Shown here: positions 36,627 through 45,738 of the stretch, in pieces
Layout of the letters: each line of letters starts with the position of its first letter
Position numbering within the stretch: the stretch's first letter is position 1
Assembly: GCF_013911755.1 (NCBI RefSeq)
Contig: NZ_JACESP010000011.1
Span: 47,616 to 111,615 of the forward strand
Direction of reading: 5' to 3'
Length of the DNA stretch: 64,000 nt
From: Sphingosinicella sp.
Lineage (GTDB): Bacteria > Pseudomonadota > Alphaproteobacteria > Sphingomonadales > Sphingomonadaceae
Translations under genes and position numbers: made by a program
The notes under the pieces: model-generated
Told to the model about the DNA's origin: nothing
The model's database searches: none
The model's input: only the letters and a program-made list of their open reading frames with translations

Positions 36627-37369
36627 CAATTCTTTCCGGTTGTCGGTTCGGCTGCCGGAGCATCCGCCACGGGGGCAGCATCGGGGGCAACGTCGGGGAG
36701 GCTGCCGAGCGAGGCGGCGAGCTGCTGCGCGCGCTGGCGCAGCGACGGTGCGATGGTTTCGTCTGACGAGATCGCGGCGAAGATCGGCCCCGCGAGTTCG
36801 GGCTTGCCCTGCGCCATGTAGGCGACCGCGAGCATCTCTCCGGCAACGCCGAACCACGGCGCGCCGGGCTGCGCGAGCGGCTTCAGTCGCGTCACGATCT
36901 CGGCGGGTGCGAGCGTATCATATTCGACGCGCACGGCGGTGATCGTCGCAAGGTCGCGCAGCGGCTGCGGCAGCTTCGCGTCGGCGGCAAGCGCCTTATA
37001 TTCCGCAAGCGCCGCGGCATTGTCGCCGTTTTCAACGGCGCGCGACGCCTTGGTGAACCGTGCGAGCGCCGTGTAGCCGCCGTAGTTTCCGGTCGCGAAG
37101 CGCTCGATTTCCTCGACGGCCTTGGCGTTTCCGATTTCGAGACCCTGCTGCGCGGCGGAGAATTCCTCGCTGAGCACGCCGGCATTGCGGACCTGCTCCT
37201 CGCGCCACCAGAGGAAGCCGGCAAGCGCGACGAGGCCGACGCCAATCGCAATGACGATCCAGCGCCCGTAGCGGTTCCAGAAGCCGGAAAGCTGATCCCG
37301 GCGAAATTCCTCGTCAACCTCGCGGATGAAGGCGTCTTCGGGCGCTGTGCCCGATGGTTCCCTGGCCAA
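36626..37369 (-). CDS. YfgM-like membrane-anchored TPR protein
   Basis: 247 residues from a TTG at 37369 (LAREPSGTAPEDAFIREVDEEFRRDQLSGFWNRYG), seven bases after AGAGG. A single membrane helix (about 39-61: WIVIAIGVGLVALAGFLWW) anchors a periplasmic TPR_21-type domain. YfgM in E. coli works with the Sec translocon chaperone PpiD; context next to bamB supports an envelope protein role. A TTG five codons earlier is possible. The C-terminus is Ala/Pro/Asp-rich. Confidence 0.85.
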   Translation of the reverse strand: MAREPSGTAPEDAFIREVDEEFRRDQLSGFWNRYGRWIVIAIGVGLVALAGFLWWREEQVRNAGVLSEEFSAAQQGLEIGNAKAVEEIERFATGNYGGYTALARFTKASRAVENGDNAAALAEYKALAADAKLPQPLRDLATITAVRVEYDTLAPAEIVTRLKPLAQPGAPWFGVAGEMLAVAYMAQGKPELAGPIFAAISSDETIAPSLRQRAQQLAASLGSLPDVAPDAAPVADAPAAEPTTGKN

Positions 37370-37429
37370 TGTCGTGCCTCTCAAATTGTGCGCGGGACCA
37401 TAGCGATGGCCGCGCGCGCACGCAAAACC

Positions 37430-38305
37430 CTATTTTTCTTCGTCGGCCCGGTAGAGGTTGTCTTCCGTGGGGAAGGTCCGCGCGCGCACATCGGCCGCAT
37501 AGTCCTTCACCGCGTCCGCCACCACCTTTGACATCGCGCCGTAGCGCTTCACGAACTTGGGCGTGCGCTCGAAAAGGCCGAGCATGTCTTCGGCAACCAG
37601 CACCTGCCCGTCGCACTGCGCCGAAGCGCCGATGCCGATGGTGGGGCACGCAACCGTCTTCGTGATCTCGATGGCGATCGGTTCCATCACGCCTTCGATC
37701 ACGATCGAAAACGCGCCCGCATCCGCCATCGCCTGCGCGTCAGCGACGATCGACCGGGCCTCCACGTCGCTCTTGCCGCGCACGCCGTAGCCGCCGAGGA
37801 TGTTCACCGCCTGCGGCGTGAGGCCGACGTGCGCCATCACCGGGATGCCGCGCGACGTGAGGAACTCCACCGTGGGCGCCAGCACCTTTCCGCCTTCGAG
37901 CTTCACGGCCGCCGCGCCGGTTTCCTTCAGAAGCCGCGAGGCGTTGGTGAACGCCTGCTCGGGCGAGGCTTCGTAGCTGCCGAACGGCATGTCGACGATG
38001 ACGGCGGCGTGATAGCTGCCACGCACGACGGCGGCGCCATGCGCGCACATCATCTCCATCGTCACCGCCACCGTGTGCGGCAGGCCGTAGATCACCTGCC
38101 CCAGCGAATCGCCGACGAGCAGCATGTCGCAGTGCGGATCCATGATCTGTGCCATGCGAACCGTGTAGGCGGTGAGCATCACGAGCGGCTCGCCGCCCTT
38201 GCGCTGCCGTATGCGCGGCACGGTCAGGCGCTTCATCGGCGCCGGGGTGGGGTTGGCACGGCTCGTCGAGGTGTCGAGCGTGAGCGTCATCGAGGTCGTA
38301 GACAT
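37430..38305 (-). CDS. panB: 3-methyl-2-oxobutanoate hydroxymethyltransferase
   Basis: First step of pantothenate biosynthesis, adding a hydroxymethyl group from methylene-THF to alpha-ketoisovalerate. 291 residues. Motifs: [32 protein letters not shown] (metal-binding Asp), [21 protein letters not shown] (catalytic Lys) and [23 protein letters not shown]. The first about 24 residues before [17 protein letters not shown] vary in the family, so a start at residue 24 is an alternative. Upstream of the TPR-bamB-der genes. Confidence 0.96.
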   Translation of the reverse strand: MSTTSMTLTLDTSTSRANPTPAPMKRLTVPRIRQRKGGEPLVMLTAYTVRMAQIMDPHCDMLLVGDSLGQVIYGLPHTVAVTMEMMCAHGAAVVRGSYHAAVIVDMPFGSYEASPEQAFTNASRLLKETGAAAVKLEGGKVLAPTVEFLTSRGIPVMAHVGLTPQAVNILGGYGVRGKSDVEARSIVADAQAMADAGAFSIVIEGVMEPIAIEITKTVACPTIGIGASAQCDGQVLVAEDMLGLFERTPKFVKRYGAMSKVVADAVKDYAADVRARTFPTEDNLYRADEEK

Positions 38306-38342
38306 GCGCGGCTTGTAACGCCTCCGCGCGGGCGTGGAAAGC

Positions 38343-38687
38343 TCAGCGGATCAAGGCGGCGTAAACCTCGGGCTTGAAACCGGCGACGCGCGTCTTGCCG
38401 TTATCGAGAATGGGGCGCTTGATCATCGAAGGCTGCGCCAGCATCAGATCGACCGCTTTCTTCGCATCAAGCTTCTCGCGGTACGCATCCGGCAGCTTGC
38501 GGAAGGTGGTTCCGGCGCGATTGAGCACCGTTTCCCAGCCGAGTTCCTTCACCCACGCTTCAAGGCGGGGCCGGTCGATGCCCGCTTTCTTGTAGTCGTG
38601 GAACGTGTAATCGACGTCGTTCTGCTCAAGCCAGGTCCGCGCCTTCTTCACCGTGTCGCAGTTCGGGATGCCGTAGAGCGTGGTCAT
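38343..38687 (-). CDS. ArsC-like thioredoxin-fold protein (Spx/YffB type)
   Basis: 114 residues. Starts [36 protein letters not shown] and ends [11 protein letters not shown], matching YffB/Spx-like ArsC-family proteins; one Cys in the active-site loop (NCDT) and no arsenate reductase Cys/Arg set. Probably a thiol-redox protein using glutathione; not an arsenic gene by context. It lies 17 bp after the GNAT gene on the same strand. Confidence 0.85.
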   Translation of the reverse strand: MTTLYGIPNCDTVKKARTWLEQNDVDYTFHDYKKAGIDRPRLEAWVKELGWETVLNRAGTTFRKLPDAYREKLDAKKAVDLMLAQPSMIKRPILDNGKTRVAGFKPEVYAALIR

Positions 38688-38704
38688 TGGAACCTCGTTG
38701 ATGT

Positions 38705-39166
38705 TTACCGGCTCATGCGCCTTACGGGGATGTCGAAGTGCATCACATCCTCGCGCGCGCCGAGCCCCGTGTAGAGCGCGACGGCGGGATCGTCACCATA
38801 GTCGGCCTGAACGTAGATGACCCACGCGCCGCGCGCGGCTGCGATCTCCTGCAACCGCCGGATGAGCGTCGTCGCGACGCCCTGCCTTTGGTGCGCCTCC
38901 GCAACGGCAAGATCGTAGATGTAGACCTCCGACCGCTCCTGCTCGAACTTTTCCAGCACGTAGGCCGCAAGACCGCCGACAACGACACCATCCCGCTCGG
39001 CAACAAGCGCGATAAAAGTGTCCTTCGCCAGCAGTCGCCGGAGCCATGCATCGCCGGGCGGCTTTGACACATAGCTTTCGGCATCGCCGAACACGTCCGC
39101 AAACAGCGTGTTCATCGCGCGCAGGCTCGCGGAATCCGCTGCGCCGAGCTGCCGGATGCCGATCAT
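38705..39166 (-). CDS. GNAT acetyltransferase of the AAC(3)-I family
   Basis: 153 residues. The C-terminal half is strongly like gentamicin 3-N-acetyltransferases of class AAC(3)-I: FEQERSEVYIYDLAVAEAHQRQGVATTLI, then WVIYVQADYGDDPAVALYTGLGAREDVMHFDI. The acetyl-CoA loop is HQRQGVATTL. Such genes are best known from integrons and plasmids, but chromosomal relatives exist in environmental proteobacteria and may act on other amines. The start overlaps the M20 gene stop by 4 bp. No integrase or attC-like sequence is visible. Resistance activity is not proven. Confidence 0.82.
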   Translation of the reverse strand: MIGIRQLGAADSASLRAMNTLFADVFGDAESYVSKPPGDAWLRRLLAKDTFIALVAERDGVVVGGLAAYVLEKFEQERSEVYIYDLAVAEAHQRQGVATTLIRRLQEIAAARGAWVIYVQADYGDDPAVALYTGLGAREDVMHFDIPVRRMSR

Positions 39167-40758
39167 TCGGGCGTGCGCCGCTCCGTGTTCGGATAGCGGA
39201 CGCCGAGCTGTTCCATATAGGAGCCGTAGCGGGCGGGGTTATAGTAGTGCTTCCGCAGCTCCGGCCGAAATTCGTCCATCCGCTTGCGGTTGAGCAGGAT
39301 CGGCGGCGTATCTTCGGCCGAAAGGAAGGACACGTACTTCTGGTCCTTCGTCTGCACGTCGGTGAAATAGGTTTTCGCCTCGGCGAGCAGCGCGGGCTTC
39401 GTCATCAGATCGACGACCGTCATCGCCATCGCCATCGCGCCGTTCACGACGCCCTTGTGCGCGATCGGCGTCGCCATCGCGATCGCCGAGCCCCAGTGAT
39501 GCGCGGGGATGCCGGGGATATTCGAGGGATAGGTGAGCGTGATCGTCGGCACCGTCCACGAAATGTCGCCGATGTCATCCGAGCCGCCGATGTAATTCTC
39601 TTCCGGCGGCGGACGCAGCGCATCGACCTTGGCCTTCAGTCCCTCCTCGGGGGCGCCGAGATTGTGCTGCACGGTCTTTGCGAAGGCCTGATCGTCGGCG
39701 CTCCATGCGGGCATTCCCACAGCGCTGATGTTCGCCCACGCCGCCTCGGCGAGCGGCTTGTTGAAGTGGCGCGGCGCCGCGACGCCCAAGATACGACGCG
39801 TGACCTTCGTGTCGGTCATGGCCGCGGCGGCGTCTGCGATGCGGTTGCCGATCGCGAAATTCTCCTTGATGCGATCGAAGGTCTGCTCGCGGAAATAATA
39901 CCAGACCGACGCCTGCGGCGGCACGACATTGGGCTGATCGCCGCCGTTGGTGATGACATAGTGCGAACGCTGCTGCAGGCGCAGATGCTCGCGCCGCATG
40001 TTCCAGCCCATGTTCATCAGCTCGACCGCATCGAGCGCGCTGCGTCCGAACCACGGCGAGGCGCCCGAGTGCGCGGCCTTGCCATCGAACGTATAGGAGG
40101 CCGAGATCATGCCCGTGCCCGCCGCCTCACCCCAGCTTGTCGTGAAGCCGCTCGACACATGCGCGAAGAGAACCGCGTCGGCATCCTTGAACACGCCCGC
40201 GCGGACGAACCACGCCTTGCCGCTGAGAAGCTCTTCGGCGACGCCCGGCCAGATCATCAGGCGGCCGGGGATGCCTTCGCGCTGCATCACCTCCTTGGCG
40301 GCGAGCGCGGCGACCACCACGAGCGGGATGCCGCTGTTGTGCCCTTCGCCGTGACCCGGCGCTCCCGGCACGATCGGATCATGATAGGGCACGCCGGGCT
40401 TCTGCGAGGCCTGCGGCACGCCATCGATATCGCTGCCGAGCGCAATCAGTGGTCCGCCGCTGCCCCATGTCGCCGTCCAGCCCGTCGGCAGCCCGGCAAC
40501 GCCGCGCGTGACCTTGAAGCCGTTCTTTTCGAGAATGTCGGTGACGTAGCGGCTGGTTTCGGATTCTTCGAAACCGATCTCGCCGAAGCTGAAGATCGAG
40601 TCGGTCATCTGCTGCGCGAGTTTTCCGCGCGCCTCGACGGCCTTGGCGACTTCAGCTTTCAGCGCGGCGTTTTCAGCGGCTGCTGCCGCACCCGGAAGAA
40701 GCGCGAGACACCCCGCGAGCCCCACGACAAACGCTGAACCGCGAAATCCCTGCTTCAT
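39163..40758 (-). CDS. Exported M20D amidohydrolase, AbgB-like
   Basis: 531 residues from the ATG at 40758 (SD GGAGGGTGGGGC). Signal peptide MKQGFRGSAFVVGLAGCLALLPGAAAAAE. Resembles p-aminobenzoyl-glutamate hydrolase subunit B and M20D amidohydrolases: DIDGVPQASQKPG, GHGEGHNSG, GVAEELLSGK, FDGKAAHSGASPW and the final PAHHWGSAIA. In many M20D proteins the fourth position of the third motif is a metal-binding Cys (HxCGH); here it is Glu. The substrate is unknown; coupled to the AAC(3)-I-like gene. Confidence 0.87.
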   Translation of the reverse strand: MKQGFRGSAFVVGLAGCLALLPGAAAAAENAALKAEVAKAVEARGKLAQQMTDSIFSFGEIGFEESETSRYVTDILEKNGFKVTRGVAGLPTGWTATWGSGGPLIALGSDIDGVPQASQKPGVPYHDPIVPGAPGHGEGHNSGIPLVVVAALAAKEVMQREGIPGRLMIWPGVAEELLSGKAWFVRAGVFKDADAVLFAHVSSGFTTSWGEAAGTGMISASYTFDGKAAHSGASPWFGRSALDAVELMNMGWNMRREHLRLQQRSHYVITNGGDQPNVVPPQASVWYYFREQTFDRIKENFAIGNRIADAAAAMTDTKVTRRILGVAAPRHFNKPLAEAAWANISAVGMPAWSADDQAFAKTVQHNLGAPEEGLKAKVDALRPPPEENYIGGSDDIGDISWTVPTITLTYPSNIPGIPAHHWGSAIAMATPIAHKGVVNGAMAMAMTVVDLMTKPALLAEAKTYFTDVQTKDQKYVSFLSAEDTPPILLNRKRMDEFRPELRKHYYNPARYGSYMEQLGVRYPNTERRTPE

Positions 40759-40853
40759 GCCCCACCCTCCTGCAAGCTGCTCGACAAACGTCTGTCCGCA
40801 AACTTGCCACCCGGTAGGCGCGAACGCCAATGCCTATCGAGGCGCTCGGCGCC

Positions 40854-42413
40854 TTATTCCCACTCGATCGTGCCGGGCGGCTTCGAGGTGTAATCGTAGA
40901 CGACGCGGTTGATGCCCTGCACTTCGTTCACGATGCGCGTTGCGACGCGGCTGAGGAAGGCGGCGTCGAAGGGGTAGACGTCCGCGGTCATGCCGTCGAC
41001 CGAGGTTACGGCGCGGAGCGCGCAGACGCGGTCGTAGGTGCGGCCGTCGCCCATCACGCCGACGGTGCGGACGGGGAGCAGCACGGCGAACGCCTGCCAG
41101 ATCGCATCGTAGAGACCTGCCTTGCGGATCTCTTCGAGGTAAATGCGGTCCGCCTTGCGCAGCGTGTCGCACTTCTCCTTGTCGACCTCGCCGGGGATGC
41201 GGATGGCAAGGCCGGGGCCGGGGAACGGGTGGCGGCCGACGAATGCCTCGGGGAGGCCGAGTTCGCGGCCCAATGCGCGGACCTCGTCCTTGAAGAGTTC
41301 GCGCAGCGGCTCGACGAGCTGCATGTTCATGCGCTCGGGCAGGCCGCCGACATTGTGGTGGCTCTTGATCGTAACGGACGGCCCGCCGGTGAACGAGACG
41401 CTTTCGATGACGTCCGGATAGAGCGTGCCCTGCGCGAGGAAATCGGCGCCGCCGATCTTCTTCGCCTCGGCCTCGAACACGTCGATGAAGGTCTTGCCGA
41501 TGAACTTGCGCTTGGCTTCGGGATCGGAGACCCCCGCTAGACCGGAGAGGAACAGCTCTTCGGCGTCCACGTGCACGAGCGGGATGTTGTAGGCCCCCCG
41601 GAACAGCGAGACGACTTCCTCCGCCTCTTGCGAGCGCATCAGGCCGTGGTCGACGAACACGCAGGTGAGCTGTTCGCCGATCGCCTCGTGGATCAGCACC
41701 GCCGCGACCGCCGAATCGACGCCGCCCGAAAGCCCGCAGATGACGCGGCCCTTGCCGACCTGCTTGCGAATGTCCGCGATCTTGGCGTCGCGGTAGCCCG
41801 CCATCGACCAGTCGCCCGCGCAGCCCGCGACGTGGCGCACGAAGTTCGAAAGCAGCTTCGCGCCGTCCGGCGTGTGCACGACCTCCGGGTGGAACTGCAC
41901 GCCGTAGAAGCGGCGCACATCGTCGGCGATGGCCGCGAAGGGTGCGCCGTCCGACTTCGCGACGACTTCGAAACCCTGCGGGATCGCCTCGACACGGTCA
42001 CCGTGGCTCATCCAGACCTGATGCTTCTCGCCGGTGGCCCAGAGGCCGTCAAACAGATGGCAATCGCGCACGATCTCGATGAACGCGCGGCCGAATTCGC
42101 GGTGGTCCGACGGCGTGACCTTGCCGCCGAGTTCAGCGCACATCGTCTGCTCGCCGTAGCAGATGCCGAGCACCGGCACGCCCGCCGCGAACACGGCGTC
42201 CGGCGCCTTCGGGCTCGCGCCTTCGGTGACGGAGGCCGGGCCGCCCGAAAGGATGATGCCTTTGGGCTTCAAACGCTCCACCGCCGCCTCGCCGCCCGAA
42301 AACGGCACGATCTCGCAGTAGACCCCCGCCTCGCGCACGCGCCGGGCGATGAGCTGCGTCACCTGGCTGCCGAAATCGAGAATGAGGATGGAATCGCCGT
42401 GGGGAACGGTCAC
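40854..42413 (-). CDS. guaA: GMP synthase (glutamine-hydrolysing)
   Basis: Converts XMP to GMP with glutamine and ATP. 519 residues: amidotransferase domain with catalytic Cys in [10 protein letters not shown] and His/Glu in [12 protein letters not shown]-pyrophosphatase P-loop [20 protein letters not shown]-terminal dimerisation domain ending KPPGTIEWE. Single gene; no guaB within the window. The 250-bp region between it and the divergent PEP-CTERM gene contains two copies of GGTTAACGCTG but no gene I can see. Confidence 0.97.
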   Translation of the reverse strand: MTVPHGDSILILDFGSQVTQLIARRVREAGVYCEIVPFSGGEAAVERLKPKGIILSGGPASVTEGASPKAPDAVFAAGVPVLGICYGEQTMCAELGGKVTPSDHREFGRAFIEIVRDCHLFDGLWATGEKHQVWMSHGDRVEAIPQGFEVVAKSDGAPFAAIADDVRRFYGVQFHPEVVHTPDGAKLLSNFVRHVAGCAGDWSMAGYRDAKIADIRKQVGKGRVICGLSGGVDSAVAAVLIHEAIGEQLTCVFVDHGLMRSQEAEEVVSLFRGAYNIPLVHVDAEELFLSGLAGVSDPEAKRKFIGKTFIDVFEAEAKKIGGADFLAQGTLYPDVIESVSFTGGPSVTIKSHHNVGGLPERMNMQLVEPLRELFKDEVRALGRELGLPEAFVGRHPFPGPGLAIRIPGEVDKEKCDTLRKADRIYLEEIRKAGLYDAIWQAFAVLLPVRTVGVMGDGRTYDRVCALRAVTSVDGMTADVYPFDAAFLSRVATRIVNEVQGINRVVYDYTSKPPGTIEWE

Positions 42414-42666
42414 GCGGGGCCTCGAAGATCAGAACGTGGGAATCCGGCCGGGTTAACGCTGCAGGGGGGGCGTGTCCAGCCATGGCTTTGAAGGCGGCGA
42501 AAGGTGACGACGTTTGTTCGAGACGCCCTTTCCTTACGGTGTTTCGCCCACTCCTCACAAAAGCTTCCGCGAATCGTCACGCCGCTGTCAGGCGCCACGC
42601 CGAGACATGGTTAACGCTGGCGCGGGACGCCAGTGCAATGCCAACCGTCCTTACAGGGGTATTCGT

Positions 42667-43299
42667 ATGCTCAAGCTTCTCCTCGGCGCTGCCGCGTCCG
42701 CCGTTTTCGCCGCCTCCGCCCACGCCGCCGTCATCACGCCGGTTTCGGCGACCGCCAGCAGCACGTTCAACAACGGCTTCTACAACGCCGAAAACCTGAT
42801 CGACGGCAGCGGCCTTTCGGGCGGTCAGCACGATTCGAACTTCGCCAACATGTGGATGACCGACCTCGGCGCAAGCAAGGCGCAGGTGACGTTCGACCTC
42901 GGCGGCCTCTTCAACCTCGCGAGCGCGGACATCTGGCAGTTCAACTTCGGCACCAACACGCCGGTGATCTCCACGCTCGACCGCGGCGTGAAGGATTTCC
43001 GCGTGCTCGTTTCGCTCGACGGCGCGAGCTTCAGCGAGATCTTCACGGGAACGCTCGACCGCGCGCCGGACGGATCGCCGATCACCGCGCAGACCATCGC
43101 ACTGTCGGGCGCCGCGCGCTTCGTGCAGTTCGATATCCTCAGCAACTACACCTACGGCACGATCTACGAAGCCTGGGAAGCCTCGGGCCTTTCGGAAGTG
43201 CGCTTCAACAGCGCGGACGTGCCGGAACCGGCCAGCCTCGCGCTCGTCGTGCTCGGCCTCGGCGCGCTCGGCTTCGCCCGCCGCCGCCGCGCGATCTGA
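42667..43299 (+). CDS. PEP-CTERM protein with a discoidin-like (F5/8 C) domain
   Basis: 210 residues from the ATG at 42667 (AGGGG ribosome site). Signal peptide MLKLLLGAAASAVFAASAHA. Body about 24-180: VSATASSTFNNGFYNAENLIDGSGLSGGQHDSNFANMWMTDLG..., a carbohydrate-binding-like beta-sandwich pattern. C-terminal sorting signal VPEPASLALVVLGLGALGFARRRRAI. Probably exported and presented on the surface by an exosortase system, perhaps binding exopolysaccharide. The longer frame upstream is not conserved-looking. Confidence 0.87.
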   Translation: MLKLLLGAAASAVFAASAHAAVITPVSATASSTFNNGFYNAENLIDGSGLSGGQHDSNFANMWMTDLGASKAQVTFDLGGLFNLASADIWQFNFGTNTPVISTLDRGVKDFRVLVSLDGASFSEIFTGTLDRAPDGSPITAQTIALSGAARFVQFDILSNYTYGTIYEAWEASGLSEVRFNSADVPEPASLALVVLGLGALGFARRRRAI

Positions 43300-43377
43300 C
43301 CTCTCCGTCCCCGCCGGGCATGTGCGCGGCGGGGACACGCCTTCCCTCTTGAGAGACGGCGCAAACCCGCCTACATA

Positions 43378-43507
43378 CGGCCTCACATCAAGAGTTGGGT
43401 TCAGCCCAACGCCAACCTGCTTTCCGGGCAAGGTGGCGCTCCCTTCGGGGAGGATGTGGCCGAGCCGGCAACCAAACGGATCAAGCCACCGCGTCTTACC
43501 CGGAAAG
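43378..43507 (+). promoter_or_regulatory. Candidate SAM-I/SAM-IV-clan riboswitch in the metA leader
   Basis: Four helices are visible. P1: 43378-43389 pairs with GATGTGGCCG at 43453-43462, with a two-base bulge. P2: TTGGG/CCCAA hairpin after ATCAAGAG. P3: GCCAACCT/AGGTGGC. P4: CTCCC-TTCG-GGGAG (43439-43452). The P3 loop CTTTCCGGG (43420-43428) is perfectly complementary to CCCGGAAAG (43499-43507) in the 3' tail, the pseudoknot expected of the SAM-IV group. It ends 22 nt before the start codon, which suggests translational control. Class assignment is by structure and motif; not tested by covariance search. Confidence 0.65.
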
Positions 43508-43529
43508 TGACCCGAGGATAGACGCGTCG

Positions 43530-44450
43530 ATGCCGATCAAGATTCCCGACGACCTGCCCGCCCGCAGCACGCTGGAGCGCGAAGGCGTGATGATCATGGG
43601 CGAAGCGGACGCCGTGCGGCAGGACATTCGTCCGCTGCGCATCGGGCTTCTGAACCTGATGCCCAACAAGATCCGCACCGAAACGCAGATCGCGCGGCTG
43701 ATCGGCGCGACACCGCTGCAGATGGAACTGACGCTGGTGCGGATGAGCGACCACGTGCCCCGCAACACGCCCGCCGACCACATGCTGTCGTTCTACCGGC
43801 CGTGGAGCGACGTTCGGGACGAATATTTCGACGGCTTCATCACCACCGGCGCGCCCGTGGAGCTGCTGCCCTTCGAGGAGGTAAGCTACTGGGACGAACT
43901 GCGCCGCGTGTTCGACTGGACGCAGACCAACGTGCACGGCAGCTTCAACATCTGCTGGGGTGCGCAGGCGGCGGTGCATCACTTCCACGGCGTGCCCAAG
44001 CACGCGCTGGACAAGAAGGCGTTCGGCGTTTTCGAACACCACAACCTCGCCCCGGCCTCTCCCTATCTGCGCGGCTTTTCGGACGATTTCGCGATCCCCG
44101 TTTCGCGCTGGACCGAAGTGCGGCGCGAGGATCTGCCGGAAGATCACGGCATCGTCGTGCTTGCCGAAAGCGCCGAGACGGGGCTCTGCCTGCTCGACGA
44201 CCCGCAGCACCGGTCGCTGCACATGTTCAACCATGTCGAGTATGATTCGACGTCGCTCGCCGAGGAATATTTCCGCGACCGCGACGCCGGGAAGCCGATC
44301 GAGGTGCCGAAGAACTACTTCCCCGGCGACGACCCTTCGGCGACGCCGCAGAACCGCTGGCGGAGCCACGCACACCTGCTGTTCGGCAACTGGATCAACC
44401 AGCTCTACCAGACCACGCCGTTCGACATGGCGGACATCGGCCGGAGCTGA
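43530..44450 (+). CDS. metA: Homoserine O-acyltransferase, MetA family (probable acetyl type)
   Basis: Activates homoserine in methionine biosynthesis. 306 residues from the ATG at 43530 (SD GAGGA). Catalytic Cys142 lies in [10 protein letters not shown]. Position 111 ([13 protein letters not shown]) is Glu; in the characterised family, Glu at 111 specifies acetyl-CoA and Gly (as in E. coli) succinyl-CoA, so this is predicted to be an acetyltransferase. Preceded by a riboswitch candidate that would shut it down when S-adenosylmethionine is plentiful. The longer frame upstream is the riboswitch. Confidence 0.93.
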   Translation: MPIKIPDDLPARSTLEREGVMIMGEADAVRQDIRPLRIGLLNLMPNKIRTETQIARLIGATPLQMELTLVRMSDHVPRNTPADHMLSFYRPWSDVRDEYFDGFITTGAPVELLPFEEVSYWDELRRVFDWTQTNVHGSFNICWGAQAAVHHFHGVPKHALDKKAFGVFEHHNLAPASPYLRGFSDDFAIPVSRWTEVRREDLPEDHGIVVLAESAETGLCLLDDPQHRSLHMFNHVEYDSTSLAEEYFRDRDAGKPIEVPKNYFPGDDPSATPQNRWRSHAHLLFGNWINQLYQTTPFDMADIGRS

Positions 44451-44460
44451 GCGGGCGCGG

Positions 44461-45009
44461 CTACCAGCCGACGCCGGGCTCGGCGAGATAGGCGAGTTCG
44501 TCGGTCGTTGACGCACGATCGAGGATCGCGTTGCGCGTCGGATAACGACCGAAGCGTTCGATGACGGCGGCGTGATCGCGCGCGAAGTCGATCTGATGTT
44601 CGAGACCAGGCTCCGCGAAGCAGCGCAGCGCAAACCGCTGCACGCCGCGATCCTCGGCGTGCATCAGCGGCATGTAGAAAAAGCCGCGCCGAATAGGCGC
44701 GAGCTGCCGGTGCCAGCCCTCGCCGATGCCGAAGAGCGTGAGATCGAGCGCGGCGGCATCCGCTTCGAACGCACGCGGGGTATCGCGGTGAATGTTGCGC
44801 GAGAACTGATCGAGCAGGATGATCGCGGCGAGCAGCGTATCGGCATCGCGCGTCCAGGGCGAGGTGTCCGCAAGCGCCCGGTCGCGCAGCGCACCGAAGC
44901 GCCGAACAATCTCTGCATCGAGGTCGGCGGATTTCGTCCAGTGCTGTTCGGACGTCAGTTCATCGAACCAGAAATGAAGAACGGCGGCGGACTCTTCGCG
45001 AACGGACAA
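44461..45009 (-). CDS. DUF924-family protein
   Basis: 182 residues from a TTG at 45009 (LSVREESAAVLHFWFDEL), placed eight bases after AGGAG. Family motifs: LHFWFDELTSEQHW, ILLDQFSRNIHRDTPRAFEAD, FFYMPLMHAEDRGVQ and GRYPTRNAIL. The helical, TPR-like DUF924 family has no confirmed activity. The 5' end is embedded in a hairpin (45014-45050) that pairs the ribosome site. A TTG 42 bp earlier is an alternative. Confidence 0.83.
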   Translation of the reverse strand: MSVREESAAVLHFWFDELTSEQHWTKSADLDAEIVRRFGALRDRALADTSPWTRDADTLLAAIILLDQFSRNIHRDTPRAFEADAAALDLTLFGIGEGWHRQLAPIRRGFFYMPLMHAEDRGVQRFALRCFAEPGLEHQIDFARDHAAVIERFGRYPTRNAILDRASTTDELAYLAEPGVGW

Positions 45010-45013
45010 AGGC

Positions 45014-45050
45014 TGGTCTCCTGCAGGAAGGGGGGGGATGCAGGAGACCA
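45014..45050 (-). promoter_or_regulatory. 12-bp hairpin covering the DUF924 ribosome site, with a G8 loop
   Basis: TGGTCTCCTGCA and TGCAGGAGACCA are perfect inverted repeats; the outer flanks AGGC/GCCT extend the stem with one extra base. The loop contains eight consecutive G (C on the minus strand) at 45030-45037. In the minus-strand RNA the AGGAG ribosome site is in one arm and would be paired. Confidence 0.55.
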
Positions 45051-45080
45051 AGCCTAGCCGTAGATGGCTGCAAGAGCCAG

Positions 45081-45692
45081 TCAGCGACCTGCGTAAGCGC
45101 TTTCGAAGCGGAAATCGGTGATGCGGTCATTGCGGACGTAGCAGGTGAAGCTCTCGTCGCGGCGGTTGTCGTCGCGGTCGCTGCCGCGCAGCTCGACGCG
45201 GCCCGAGACGCGGTACTCGCCGCCCTGCCGATCGAGCCCCCCGATATCGTTCACGCGCGCCTCGCGGCCGTAGCGGCTGCCGAGGTCTTCGGCTTCGCGT
45301 GCGCACGTGGAAATCGCGGCGCGTTCTTCCTGCGTGCGGTTGTTCCAGTCGCGGTCCTGCCAGCCCCAATCGCTATTGCCCGGACGGCCGTAGGTGCCGT
45401 CGCGGTTCCAGTCGCCTTCCGGCTCCCAGCCCGAATCGAGCGGACGTTCCCGCTCTTCCTCTTTCTTCTTCTTGGACGCGCCGGAGAGAACGGCGATAAG
45501 GCCGCCCGCGACCACGGCGCCGACGATCGCGTCGCCAAGATCGAAACCGTCGCCACGGCGGTGGCGGCGATAGTAGCGGCCGTCGGCATGGGCTTCCGAT
45601 ACGCCGAGCGGCGTGTTCGCGAAACCGGGAATACCCGCCATTGAAGAGACCACGATGGCCGTGGCGATGCCGAAACCCGTTACCTTGCGCAT
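45081..45692 (-). CDS. Exported protein with charged repeats, function unknown
   Basis: 203 residues from the ATG at 45692. Signal-like start MRKVTGFGIATAIVVSSMAGIPGFA, then a basic RYYRRHRRGDGFD segment, a hydrophobic helix (about 55-70: AIVGAVVAGGLIAVLSG), a lysine/glutamate stretch KKKKEEERER and a C-terminal domain with two Cys (STCAREAED... and SFTCYVRNDRITDFRFE) that may form a disulphide. The pattern resembles conserved exported proteins of sphingomonads; no function is known to me. It lies just downstream of the thioesterase gene. Confidence 0.7.
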   Translation of the reverse strand: MRKVTGFGIATAIVVSSMAGIPGFANTPLGVSEAHADGRYYRRHRRGDGFDLGDAIVGAVVAGGLIAVLSGASKKKKEEERERPLDSGWEPEGDWNRDGTYGRPGNSDWGWQDRDWNNRTQEERAAISTCAREAEDLGSRYGREARVNDIGGLDRQGGEYRVSGRVELRGSDRDDNRRDESFTCYVRNDRITDFRFESAYAGR

Positions 45693-45738
45693 GATGCTAC
45701 CCCGCGATGATCTGCCGCGAGAATGCGCCGGGCGAGCT

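Noticed and set aside
38705-39166. Integron cassette origin for the AAC(3)-I-like gene
   Set aside because: No attC-like inverted repeat or integrase nearby; start/stop overlap and codon use match the neighbouring operon.
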